A DNA stretch of 64,000 bases, taken from NCBI GenBank assembly GCA_018806985.1, contig JADANN010000458.1, positions 1,364,001 through 1,428,000 of the forward strand. The letters run 5' to 3'. Below the pieces are notes generated by a model. It ran no database searches. It saw only the letters and a list, made by a program, of their open reading frames with translations, and was not told the origin of the DNA. Of this stretch, positions 24,947 to 33,365 are shown in pieces (the stretch's first letter is position 1; each line of letters opens with the position of its first letter). This DNA comes from Angiostrongylus vasorum (lineage: Eukaryota; Nematoda; Chromadorea; Rhabditida; Metastrongylidae). The position numbers and the translations under genes are program-made.

Positions 24947-27900
24947 ATTGTTGGAACATAAAGCAAATCCAAACAGTGCAGTGTTAGTGATGTCATTTTT
25001 ATGAGCAAAAAGCTGTTTCAACCCAGCTCTGGGCGTAACAAGACAACCGTACCTCCAGGGGACGGAAAAATTGGTACCAAAGTTGTCTTGAATCACTTAA
25101 CTCCTTCAAATTCACGTGAGAACGTGGCATCGTAGGATTCCAGAAAAATCGATTAGGCCGAAATTCAACGACATTTTTTAAAAAACGATGAGGATTCTTA
25201 ATCTACAGCTGATCTGTTACGCAGTGGTTTGAAGATGTTAGAATATAATGAGTGTCCGGAAGCCCATCCAATTCAGGAAGTGCTGAGATTTGCGCAACAT
25301 GTGATGTATGGTCAAAAAAAAAGAAACTAGAAGAGATTTAGCTAGCGTAAGACCATGCTTTGAACTTCAACGTCACAGTTTTCCCTCCCATTCCCAGTGA
25401 CAAATTTTCAATGGATATAGCCTCTATTTCTGATAAATAGATTTATTTAAATGCGCCAAAAACCATTTACGCCTTAGCGCAGGTGGAAGGAGAGACAGTA
25501 CGCCTGCTTATCGAGCTGCGATGTACAACAGTGTGGGTTCATACAAGGCGGTCATCTAAGTTGAGGTGCTCCACATTTCTACAAGGAACTCTACTTAAGA
25601 GTAAACAAGTGCCACGAGACCTTTTACCACAAAAGAAACTTATTCGCGGATGACCTCACACTGACGTACAAACACAATGGCATCGGTCTCTTGAGACTCC
25701 ACGAAAAGAAATCAGCATAACAAGCAAAACACAGTAGTTAAACGGAGGTTTTCACCGCACCCGTTACCCTTTCTGTAATGAGGACCCCCTCTAAATATTG
25801 CAATAAGTTCCAATCACCATAGGATCATCTCACATCAATGCGAACATCTTCCGTGCAATGACGACGTATCTCCTCATACCATTGGTGTAGCAACGATTCA
25901 GGAACCACGATTAATGTAGTCGACACATCAAAGCTGATATCCTGCAGATAACGAAACAAAGTTATGATGAAGCCTTCGAACATTTCTGGTGAAAGTGACA
26001 GAAAAGCTTGAACTATTGCAATGTACTCACCGCACTCTCTATGCAGTACGGACAGGTAAACCTCTTCATTCGGCTGTTTAACGCTTGCGACCAATGTACC
26101 TTAAATTTTTTGTAAACCTGAAGAACTACCATAAGTACTAAGCAAATCTGTAGAGCTATGATAAATAAGTATCATTAGAGATGTCTGTTACACGGATGCT
26201 TGGATGACCCGTCCTCACTGGTTCTGCAGGCTCCAGGATACCTTCCACTTTTTTTTTGGAGTTCTGCTGGGTTAGCCATTGTGTTTCTCTAGAGTTCCAA
26301 GGTCAGCCAGACCAAAGTCTACCCCAGGTCTCACCACCACAGGCAGTCGCCGCCCTTGTGGAACAGGAGATTTGCCAGCACGTGACTGGTTTGATACCAG
26401 GATGGTGGTGGACCATGTTATTGATAATGTCTGTTATCAATGGGAAATGAGATTTTTACTTCAGTTATTCGATATTGAACACCACAAGCTTCACATGTGA
26501 CATTGTCTCTCGTCCGAACGAGTGTTTTAGAGTCAGGGAGTCGCTTTCTTGGTGGAAACATATATTCCACTTCACTAGCTGCAGCAATAGAGCACTTAAG
26601 AAATTCAACGGTGGCAGTCACGTCAGCTTCGATCTCAGTGGAAAATCTGCTTGAAAAAACCGAACAAATTCAAACAGAACATTATACAGCGTAAATATTA
26701 GAGGTATTTTTGTTTCAAACAATGAGAAAATCCTTGCATACTATCTGCCAAATGTCGAAATAATCTCAATTTGTTTGTATAAAGGAATTTAAAAACAATA
26801 AAGTTATCCCAAACGCCTTTACCAATGTTCCACCGAAAAAAAATCTGGGAATTACTACGGTAAATAGGCAGTAATTAATCATAACTGTATAATCGAGGCA
26901 ATGAAAAAATTCAGTTCTATATGAAAGAAAGGTCTAACAAAACAAAAATGCTTTCTTTGCTAGTTTGTAAAACATAACAGCAGTTTCGCATACCGGCTCC
27001 TCATATTCACGTCTAATGAATGTTCTTCATTTTCGTTCATGGAAGCAAGAACAGGAACAGTCTCTGGTGTATGAGACATGATCAGTGCTAGAATCTCAAC
27101 AGTCTTTCCAAGTCCCATTTCATCAGCAAGGATACCACCTGTGAAACTAAGTGCTTCGCCACAGATTAAAAAATGATGAAAGCATCGACAATAACGAGAC
27201 TTGTGTGGTTAGAACCAAGGTATTTTAGAGGTATGAACGTCATAAAGGATAAAGGATAAAGCTCTCGGCGTTGATCAATCCCTTAGGGATACGCCATACA
27301 CTCAACTTCATTAAGCATCGTTGGAGGTGAGTGAGTACATATCTGGCCTTTACAATGACTCGCGGTGCTCTACCGATGTATGGAATCAGTGAGGCTATCC
27401 TCCCAGGCAAGTCTGGTACTAACTTGCTGACCCAGGACGGATGGAAAGCTTGGTGAGCCACGGGCGCAGGAATCGATCCCATGTGTGTGTCGCAGAGCGG
27501 TTCCGACCACTGCTCCACTCGTGCCCTACGAACATCATGAAGTGTGAAGAATTATTAGACATCGTTTTAGACGATTTTCCACTGGAAACTCAACAGCTAT
27601 AATAACTATATATATATGCAGACATGCCGGCAAAGCAGTAATTTTCTTTTTCTGGACCTACAGTGTGAAGATTTACATGGGACATAAAAAACAATTACTT
27701 TGAAGTCGCAATCCCTAACCTGTACATTGCAAAGGCGATACAGAATTTAAGTGGCGATAAAATAAACCTACCTGTACTAAATTCCCCACGACACAGTTCC
27801 CCGCGACTTCGCATAAACAAGCCAAAGTAAGGAAAATAACGCACATCTTGTTGTTCAGGAAGGTTTATTACCCTCATTAGCTCTCCATGGTCGACATTGG

Positions 27901-27977
27901 AAGAAAGTTCCCTGTGCACTAAGAAGTTGACGGCATCTCTTTGGAACGGATGAAGACGACTCTTTAATCCATCTAGT
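11211..27977 (-). CDS. SHPRH: SHPRH-type SNF2 ATPase / RING E3 ubiquitin ligase
   Basis: Human SHPRH, like its yeast relative Rad5, is a nuclear SNF2 ATPase and RING ligase that polyubiquitinates PCNA in DNA damage tolerance. Here the exon-joined product follows the order of human SHPRH: SNF2 N-lobe, PHD remnant, a second SNF2 block, a long insert, a RING and the helicase C-terminal domain. Located exons (descending) sum to about 1,180 residues, shorter than the human protein. Landmarks are ADEMGLGKT (27.1 kb), [13 protein letters not shown] (25.9 kb), CLDECQLV and RWCVTGTPL (23.2 kb), [13 protein letters not shown] (22.7 kb), the RING (13.7 and 13.1 kb), [14 protein letters not shown] (11.6 kb) and [12 protein letters not shown] (11.5 kb). 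The stop codon is at 11211-11213. Most exon junctions are phase-consistent; gaps remain before 27977, between 21.8 and 18.7 kb, and between 14.9 and 13.9 kb. Introns contain R1-R4 elements, a (TA)n tract and an inverted exon copy. Confidence 0.9.
13019..13905 (-). CDS. SHPRH: SHPRH exons: RING finger
   Basis: Exons are 13835-13905 ([17 protein letters not shown], a predicted helix matching the stretch before the human RING), 13600-13725 and 13019-13127, joined in phase. The RING reads [20 protein letters not shown], then [11 protein letters not shown], and after the intron [11 protein letters not shown]. It has the C3HC4 zinc ligands C-x2-C, C-x-H-x2-C-x2-C and C-x2-C. This domain recruits the ubiquitin-conjugating enzyme (human SHPRH uses the UBC13 system on PCNA). 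An R1 copy with perfect 12-bp duplications is inserted in the intron between the two RING exons (13173-13544). Confidence 0.88.
13173..13544 (+). repeat. R1 retroposon, full length, with 12-bp target duplication
   Basis: This is the cleanest R1 copy. It begins CCTCCCAACGG and ends with the tail CAAGTATCAAGTATCGAGTA. It is flanked by perfect direct repeats AAACATAAAGAT at 13161-13172 and 13545-13556. It lies in the intron that splits the SHPRH RING finger and is antisense to the gene. Confidence 0.9.
14199..14498 (-). repeat. R1 retroposon, 3'-incomplete, with target duplication
   Basis: The element lacks the terminal tail-side block (GGACGGGCC) but has the 5' end (AAACCGTTGGG on +). It is bounded by GTCCATAACTAATA at 14184-14197 and GTCCATAACTGATA at 14499-14512, one mismatch in 14. 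It sits in an SHPRH intron. Confidence 0.7.
14881..22200 (-). CDS. SHPRH: SHPRH exons: insert between SNF2 block and RING
   Basis: Located exons are 22046 or 22054 to 22200, 21790-21934, 18501-18738, 18290-18396, 16562-16679, 16276-16535 and 14881-15053. The first contains [20 protein letters not shown], which matches the human LAGIHI block. The second ends with [12 protein letters not shown]. Later exons carry [20 protein letters not shown], a CWLC pair, and [20 protein letters not shown]. The donor of the first exon is ambiguous: GTACGT at 22045 is stronger, but GTGAAC at 22053 is the one that keeps phase with the next exon. No exon was found between 21790 and 18738, where phases do not match, so at least one is missing from this model. 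Inferred role: a mainly helical linker specific to the SHPRH family. Confidence 0.75.
15296..15665 (-). repeat. R4 tRNA-derived SINE, near full length
   Basis: On the minus strand this begins with a tRNA-like head (AGCACAGTGGTAGTAATG, box A-like, then GTTCGATTCCCC, box B-like), passes the shared core GACCCCGGAGGG (read on +) and ends in a body with TCGGCTGCTGCTTGAGG on +. Near-complete relatives lie at 34.83-35.16 kb and 63.22-63.58 kb. Confidence 0.75.
17270..17640. repeat. Repeat block around tRNA-Glu-like sequence
   Basis: Two related segments flank the tRNA-like sequence, each with CACAGACACAACAAA and, further on, AATCGCGAAT or AATAGCGAAT (17310-17370 and 17540-17600). This suggests that the tRNA-like unit is part of a duplicated or dispersed element rather than a lone tRNA gene. 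Confidence 0.5.
17442..17514 (-). tRNA. tRNA-Glu(CTC)-like sequence, probably a pseudogene or SINE head
   Basis: On the minus strand, box A-like GTGGTCCAGTGGTTAGG and box B GGGTTCGATTCCC are present. The anticodon arm CGTGG-TTCTCAC-CCACG gives anticodon CTC (Glu). The T arm CCGGG-TTCGATT-CCCGG is perfect. The 3' acceptor strand CATGGGG has no proper partner upstream, where GTCTCAA is found instead of a CCCCATG-like strand, and the D arm has an extra G. It therefore looks like a non-functional copy. It lies in an SHPRH intron. Confidence 0.6.
17674..18056 (+). repeat. R1 retroposon, full length
   Basis: This near-complete plus-oriented R1 runs from CTCAACGGTTTACCGCCTCA to the tail CAAGTAAGTACCAAGTACT. 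It is antisense to SHPRH, within an intron. Confidence 0.8.
19553..19880 (+). pseudogene. Inverted partial copy of an SHPRH exon, carrying an extra intron
   Basis: The plus strand here encodes [16 protein letters not shown] and [13 protein letters not shown], then after a 65-bp intron (19671-19735, GTATGA...TTTTAG) [14 protein letters not shown] and [12 protein letters not shown]. This is nearly identical to the minus-strand SHPRH exon at 22325-22858, which has no intron at this position (SQ|LEN is continuous). By eye about 260 exonic bases differ at only a dozen or so sites. Similarity stops at about 19553 on the left. On the right it stops at about 19880, exactly where RTE 3' sequence begins. 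The copy lies inside an intron of the parent gene in opposite orientation and has no helicase motifs, so I treat it as a non-functional duplicate. Confidence 0.85.
19885..20070 (+). mobile_element. RTE LINE 3' end fragment
   Basis: This matches the last 180 bp or so of the RTE element at 40.9-41.08 kb: the CGAAAAGC block, then CACTGAGCTAATCTTGCAC, then GGCGCCCGCTCGAGTCACTC, and the tail start ACAGGTGATACA. It is extremely 5'-truncated and joined to the SHPRH-like exon copy just upstream, in the same orientation. Confidence 0.8.
20670..20938 (+). repeat. R4 SINE, diverged
   Basis: The second half of R4 is recognisable (CCTCAAGCAGCAGCC, then AACGAATCGAATGCAAGAAG, then TGTTGGGACCCGCA). The tRNA-like head is not clear. 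It lies in the large SHPRH intron near the inverted exon copy. Confidence 0.55.
22325..27977 (-). CDS. SHPRH: SHPRH exons: SNF2 N-terminal ATPase block
   Basis: Nine exons in continuous phase: 27772-27977 ([17 protein letters not shown], the Q-motif-like start), 26994-27138 ([19 protein letters not shown], Walker A), 26460-26646 (a TCEAC cysteine pair), 26031-26099 (MKRFTCPYC), 25834-25941 ([17 protein letters not shown], motif Ia), 24133-24256 ([15 protein letters not shown]), 23970-24043 ([12 protein letters not shown]), 23182-23305 (VCLDECQLV and RWCVTGTPL, motifs II and III) and 22325-22858 ([25 protein letters not shown]). Motif II is DECQ where human SHPRH has DEAQ. The H15 linker-histone module of human SHPRH is absent between Walker A and the PHD remnant. 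The intron 22859-23181 appears to use a GC donor. The 22325-22858 exon lacks the intron that interrupts its inverted copy at 19.67 kb. Confidence 0.9.
23468..23760 (+). repeat. R4-like SINE, old
   Basis: The tail half (CCTGCATTCAACGATATTCG, then AATCCTTAAGCAGCAACCG) resembles R4, and the head keeps a GGCGGTGATGTCGTTCATTACG tRNA-like stretch. It lies in the SHPRH intron between 23305 and 23970. Confidence 0.5.
23823..23866. repeat. Trinucleotide-like AAT/AAC microsatellite
   Basis: About 44 bp of alternating AATAAT and AACAAT units in an SHPRH intron. Confidence 0.8.
24463..24738 (+). repeat. R2 tRNA-derived SINE, full length
   Basis: The copy starts with GTGCTGCGCAGTAGTCGGAG (box A-like), followed by GGGATCGAACACCCGCGCC (box B-like). 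It then passes the core GGGTCGGCAAATTGGAACTA and a body with ATATGCATTCAATC, and ends in ACTTTATCCTTTTA, the ATCCTTT-type tail. It is antisense to SHPRH, in an intron. Confidence 0.8.
24836..24944. repeat. (TA)n microsatellite
   Basis: About 100 bp of nearly pure TA repeat with a few interruptions, in an SHPRH intron. The neighbouring 25028-25085 looks like a short piece of the R4 core (GGGGACGGAAAAATTGGTAC). Confidence 0.9.
25490..25645 (+). repeat. Old R1 fragment
   Basis: Blocks GCTGCGATGTACAACAG and CTTAAGAGTAAACAAGTGCCA follow the R1 order, but with heavy divergence. Confidence 0.45.
26196..26416 (-). repeat. R1 retroposon, 5'-truncated
   Basis: The tail-side half is present (TGACCCGTCCTCACTGGTTC to GATACCAGGATGGTGGTGGA, as read on +). 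The 5' half is missing. It fills the short SHPRH intron next to the exon ending at 26460. Confidence 0.8.
27236..27526 (-). repeat. R2 tRNA-derived SINE, full length
   Basis: On + it reads from the tail (AAAGGATAAAGGATAAAGC) through CTCGGCGTTGATCAATCCC to the tRNA-like head (GGAATCGATCCCATGTG, then CACTCGTGCCC). It lies in the SHPRH intron between 27138 and 27772, in the same orientation as the gene. Confidence 0.85.
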
Positions 27978-29935
27978 CTACAAATATATGTAGAAAATGC
28001 AATATAGTGGACAACTCTTTGCAAATTTTCCATTTAGTAGACACTTCCTCACGTATCGGCCATGCTAAGACGTTACATAGATTCTCATTTTTTTTCTCCC
28101 GTCTCCTTTATCCAAAACCATGGTATAATCCAGGCATGGCGTCGGGTAGTGTAATACAGTGATCCATAAATCTTGTAAAGATGTTCGACACTGATTCCAT
28201 TAAACTCTTAAATACTTGGAAGACACATCATATTTCGAGACACCCAAGCGCATTTTATTTCGTTTCCTCGAATTGCGTTCTTCATCCATTCGTCTTCGAT
28301 TTATTTCAAACATGACATCAGGAGCTATCATTTAGTGATCCATAAATCTTATACGAATACTTGACACTCGGAACAATCTTATTGTTATTTTAAAGGCCTG
28401 TCGTCTACCGTTACCATTTCAGACTAGGCTTGTTTCGCCATCGAAATTTGTTGCTCCAGATCTCGAAGCGTGACACGTTTGAAAGTTTAAACTGTTTAGT
28501 ATACTTTGACGTCGAATGTGTCGACATATGCTCAGTGAGTGGTGCACAAGACTCTCACTGAAATTGAGGTATATCATCTTTTGCCGCATATCGCTCTTTG
28601 CATGGCAGTGTGGCGATGAACATCTTCGGCAAGATGGTTTCGATTTATCGTACCCTTTCCTAAGAAAGGATACGAAAAAAGCCACCTTTTCTTCTTCCCT
28701 TCAATGGTAGTTGGTTAGATATCTAAGATATGTCTACATAACAGAGTAGTCAGAGAAATTCTTATTTGACAGGTGGACTTTATTCGTAGTCCTTAATAGG
28801 ATTATCCTATCACGCGATATTCTAGAGGGTAGCGCTACATGTGAGAAATGCTAATGCTGGTGTATTGCTGATTATGGGTCTAGTTCCCTTTCCTTGAAGG
28901 CCGGAGAATGTTTTGCTAGAGCTTTTTTAGCACATAACTATCGTTGCAATCCATGAGATCTGAGGAACGTTCACTGAGTAGCAGTCGTAGGTTTTTACTT
29001 GAACTGTGGTGACTTCTGACATAGGTTCACTTTTAATCCCGATTTCAGATATGAGCGTCGAGCACGTTCTCATCTGCGGATATCCGAAGAGTGAAGAGTG
29101 AACGCCTGCTGTACATTGTACTCGGACACAAGACACAAGAACACGCCTTAGCCACGATGAGACGTTTACGAGCAATCACCACATTTTGCTAATCAAACAT
29201 AACTTTGTGGACAACAGGCCTTATCTATACTCTTATAGTTTGCCGAACTTTGTAAGGATCAACACAATTCATAAAAAGAACGCGTACTGGATAGCTCACT
29301 TCAAATTGTACATCGGTGGGTTTAACCGACACGCACGAACCATTTCGAAGAAGGTGTCGAAGTCTTCACGTCTTTTCCTGTAGGGTTTTTCGAACCATCT
29401 ATCAGAACATTCATTTAGCAACTGAAAATATTCACTGAGTACACCCACATAAAAGCGAATGGGTTTAACAAAAAAACGTAAACGAGGAGCTCCATAAACC
29501 AGGCAGTCATCAGAACATAAAAGGCGTCGAAGTGCTTCAAAAACACACTCGCGATCTCATAGATGTGTAGCACTCTAGTATCATGAAGTGAATAGTTTTT
29601 CCCTCCAACTTTAAACATGCGTATTTCAGGTCACGGCAAAGTTTATTTTTAAAAAATTAAATAAAAAACCACTAGAATGAACATGTCTTCATTAATGGCA
29701 TAAAGATTTCCCTACTGCCAATCTGACGGAATTTCAACTTTCCGAAGTCCACAAACCGCTTTTTTTCCTTTCTGCTTTTGGATTTTTATCTCTAAAGCAA
29801 GAAGAGGAGGTGCTTTCGGAATGCACCGTTCGTGTTGGGAATTTTAGATATTTAAACGTCTAAAAACTAAGTTGGCAAAGCTTGAATTTTATTTATTGCC
29901 TACTCTTTTTTCATAATATGGTATTATGTGAAATA

Positions 29936-30410
29936 CAACCACAGCGATGCTGACATATAAGCAACATTTGGAACTTCAGGTAGGCTTCGAACCTGTGATT
30001 ACACTTGCCGGGTGCTCACGTGTTATCCACCACACCAACGAAGACTCTTAATTTGCCTCCCTCCCAACCAGTTTTTTCACTCTAACGGCGCCGTCTGCGA
30101 TCACCCATCACCGGCAATGATTTGGAGAGCACAAATCGGCATGTACCCAGTTAAGGTGAAGCTGAAGTTAAAATCACAAAGTTCAACTTCTACCTACTGC
30201 CTATTCTTTTTCTATGGCAGGGTATTATAGCATTCCCGTTGACGGGTGAATGCTGATATCACCGACAGAGTAAAAAAAAGCTGGCTGTGAGAAAGGCTAG
30301 GCACGGATGATGTCGTGGATAGAACGTGAGCCCTCATACAGCGTAAGCGCGGGTTCGAAGCCCAAATGAGGTTCCGAGTTTTGCTCATATCTCAGCATCC
30401 TCGAGCTGGC
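29936..30410. repeat. R3 inverted unit: - copy, spacer, + copy
   Basis: The left minus-oriented R3 (29936-30050; ACCACAGCGATGCTGACATA) and right plus-oriented R3 (30265-30405; GGGTTCGAAGCCC box B-like, ending CATATCTCAGCATCC) enclose a spacer with GAGAGCACAAATCGGCAT. The same spacer lies between the two R3 copies at 9.76-10.12 kb. Confidence 0.65.
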
Positions 30411-30635
30411 AATGTTTCAAAAATCACAACGAATGCACAATTTAACTTCTATGAGCCTGCTAAATCCTTGGGTGCTCAACTGTTAAGTCCTTCGAAAATG
30501 AGTACAGTATTTATAATCTTATTTTTTTTGCATACGTTCAAGCAATAATCTTTCTTTCAAATGTAGTACTATTGTATGTTAATGGAAAGCTCATTTTATG
30601 CACTTTCGCTATGTATTTTCTCTCTACATCTTCTA

Positions 30636-30900
30636 TGACCCGTCATCATATCCACTACGCGGATCGCAGCATTTCCTGCACTTCGAACACTTCCCAGATT
30701 TCCTCGTCTGCTGCCTGAGGATTTCTTCACCTCATTATTAAATGTTGCAGAATGGTCATCGGGTCAATTCTCCTTACAATCTTGGAAATGGCCGAGCTAA
30801 GGCGTTGCCACACGGATTAGGCATTGGGGAATGGGTTGAACCAACATCTTGCCTTTTGGTGGACTGTATCACTAACCACTATGCTACCCCCTACCCTAGT
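30636..30900 (-). repeat. R4 tRNA-derived SINE, diverged
   Basis: Matches the copy at 10.30-10.57 kb: TGCTGCCTGAGGATT, then ATGTTGCAGAATGGTCATCG, then a tRNA-like head whose minus strand reads GGGTAGCATAGTGGTTAGTG with GGTTCAACCC as box B. Confidence 0.6.
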
Positions 30901-31639
30901 GGCTGTGTAGTTGAACTACAATATGACGTATTTTTTTGATAATTCCATGAGCTACAAATTGATATATCAAAATAGCAAATAAGACAAATTTACTTCTATG
31001 AATTCAAATTCGGTCGCAGTACAGCGCGAGCGGCACGAAACATTAACACTATCGCGACGATGACTTCTATAGGTGTCATAATGGTTTTGCACAAGTGGCC
31101 GGTAAGACACAATGTAGGTCTCATAGATACATTATTCTCCACCCTTCGCAATCTTTGATAGCTTGAAGACCGCAGATGTTCTGTGGAGTTGGTTATGAAA
31201 AGCTTTGTTCTGCACCGAGAAACACATAGAAAATCGTTTCCCGAACGAGTTCAAAAATTTCGGTGCTACCCGACGAATATTTCAACTCTAATTGCTATAG
31301 TGGATGACAATTATCGCACACATCGTGCGGGTATAAAAAAATACTGGGTTAAAGATAAGTTGCAAAAGACTTCCAAATGCTTGCATTAATGTGTTTGTAT
31401 GATGGACCATAGTAACATATAGTAAACAGCACCATAAATAACACTCATACCATAAAACGATACAGCAGTTTTCTTTACAATCCGTTCATGCTAACGACCT
31501 ACTAAGTCTTCTAATTATTGAAAAAATTATTGTTTATTTTGAAAACCCCAGCAGGTCCACAAAGGCTGAAAATTAAGCGTCGTCCAGTCCGCAACAAACA
31601 CGAGATTAGGCGTCATCGCTAGAGTGTTAATGAGGGCAT

Positions 31640-31930
31640 GTGACCAAGGAACTGTTAACCAATACATCGTCCGATACTGATTTCGAAAATTTAAAAGTGG
31701 CAAGTTCGATGCTGAAGATGAAGCATGTCATGGATGTCCTTCTACTAGTGACGACAATGAATTGCAGTCTTTGTTCAAAAAAATTCAAACACAACTCTTC
31801 GAGATCCTGCAGAACTCGGTGTACGCATTTCAACTGTTTCCTAGCATCTAAAGGAGAGCTAAAAGCCGAAAAAAATCTCGAAAGATGGATGATGAGGAAA
31901 TTGAATGGTCGTTCTACATATTAGCGCGCG
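31640..31930 (+). pseudogene. Mariner transposase fragment
   Basis: A broken frame reads RKFKSGKFDAEDEACHGCPS, then DDNELQSLFKKIQTQ, then (shifted) LRDPAELGVRISTVS, then HLKES. This matches the N-terminal part of mariner transposases: the helix-turn-helix region with F-R-S-G-x-F-D-x-E-D-E-x-x-x-G-R-P-S, and later T-V-x-x-H-L-K. Stop codons and a frameshift break it. No terminal inverted repeats were identified. Confidence 0.75.
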
Positions 31931-32119
31931 TCCACATGTCACACTATCTATCCAACAAAGGCTGAGTAAGCTAGGGCTTCGAATCTCTACCTCATTCACC
32001 TTACTCGCCAGACCTCTTGCGTACCGACTACATATAACACTATTATAAGAACTACTAGAATCCGAACATCCTTGTCAACAACATTGGCCAGTTTCCTTTA
32101 GCACGTTCCGTTATGGCAA

Positions 32120-32610
32120 CGCCTCCAAAACTCCGCGCTCATTTCTTCGACTCAGCAACTTTGTTATGCAGCAGAAACGTGGGCTAATATTTCAGCCACA
32201 TCAAGAATTTTGAGCACCACCCATAGAGCGCTTGAACGATATCTTCTGAACTCACAACGTCTAGTCGGAATGCGCAGCTCTAATCTTCGCAGCCTATTCC
32301 ACACTCGAAATCCAGAAAATACATATCAATAACGAAAAGTAGATGGATCGGTCATATATAAAAGCCAGAACAGCTGGCAGACTGATGAAAGGAACAATGG
32401 AGTAGACTCCAAGGGGAATGAAAGCGCCACGTGGAACGATTACACAAACGATGGGCGGACGAGTTCGTTGCTAACTTCAACGATTTGCATTCGTAGATGG
32501 AAACGATTTCAGGAGTAAAGAATGTGCCTTGCGGACGTGACCATGTTTGAAGCAAACCACCACTATGAACGGTGACTGCGCGAGAAAGAAATGAATGAAA
32601 ATGTGCTGAA
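32120..32610 (+). mobile_element. Second RTE-like LINE fragment (C-terminal part)
   Basis: One frame reads LRAHFFDSATLLCYAAETWA, then TTHRALERYLL and GMRSSNLRSL. Later frames give RWIGHI and blocks resembling the PRG-x-PP-x-RW and RERNEWK ends of nematode RTE/BovB-like reverse transcriptase proteins. It differs in sequence from the main RTE family of this window. Many stops and frameshifts show that it is dead. Confidence 0.7.
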
Positions 32611-32783
32611 CCCCGTATTACCAATGAAAACCGGTCATCCATGTATTTAACAGGTACTTCACCAAAACTAAACTTCAAACAGCTTTAAAACGCATGTTGT
32701 AGGCTAACAAAGTACGATTACCCAAGGTATGATAGAGTAATGTTCCTTCCATCCATCTGTTAGGTTCATTATCACTTCAGTAC

Positions 32784-33080
32784 TGTAGTTATTGAAAAAT
32801 CATTGACGGTTATGGCGAAATCATAAGACCCGTGAACGGAAATGTAGGAAAGGAAAAACCGAACCTCAGCCAGTTCCGGATACAGGACGCTGAGAACTGT
32901 ATTCGCACAACGATTGAAACCATTACGAACCAATTTGCGAATCTTTTCAACGTCACATGCAATATCGGAATCCAAGATAAACGGAAGCTTTAAATATATG
33001 TGCATCAACAGCTCACTATTCTCTCCAGATGACCATCTCATCTCAAATCCACATGAAGTGAATGCGCTAAAACAGGTTTT
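32784..33080 (-). CDS. Candidate upstream exon, perhaps SHPRH N-terminus
   Basis: A 297-bp open block follows a TTTTTAG acceptor at 33081-33082 and ends at a GTACTG donor-like site. It encodes SGENSELLMHIYLKLPFILD and later ELAEVRFFLSYISVHGSYDF. It lies upstream of SHPRH on the same strand and is 99 codons long in phase 0. No clear match to the human SHPRH N-terminus was seen, so attachment to that gene is inference. Confidence 0.45.
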
Positions 33081-33232
33081 CTAAAAATAGTTAAAAAATG
33101 TGATGTTTCTTTCAACAGGAAGGAAATGAACAAAGGGAAATTCCAAAAAACTTCAATAAGAATTCAAAACAGCACACCATTCAATACGGTTCCTCACAAG
33201 AAAGTTTCACAAACCGTTCTAATACAAACCTA

Positions 33233-33312
33233 TAAAGGATGAAAGGACACAGCATAGCATTGACCAATCCCTTGGATATGCGCCACGCATTCTACTTTTT
33301 TCATTAAACAGC
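33233..33312 (-). repeat. R2 SINE, tail fragment
   Basis: Only the tail-side part is present: ATAAAGGATGAAAGGA, then TTGACCAATCCCTTGGATAT and GCGCCACGCATTC (on +). Confidence 0.7.
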
Positions 33313-33365
33313 AGAAGATTGAGAATAACTTTAGGCCCCTAATGGTACCAAGTCAGTGTTTTTAT

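Larger units (their letters stand above)
27980..31630. other. Probable SHPRH upstream introns; R3 unit and R4 copy inside
   Basis: Exon 27772-27977 needs two bases from an upstream exon, so coding sequence must exist at higher coordinates, but none could be placed with confidence here. An R1 fragment lies at about 29098-29168 (minus). The R3 inverted unit (29936-30410) and an R4 copy (30636-30900) are listed [10 protein letters not shown]. Otherwise I recognise nothing. Confidence 0.4.

Noticed and set aside
24767..25096. Frames with long Tyr-Ile repeats (also at 37.5 and 41.0 kb)
   Set aside because: These are translations of (TA)n microsatellites.
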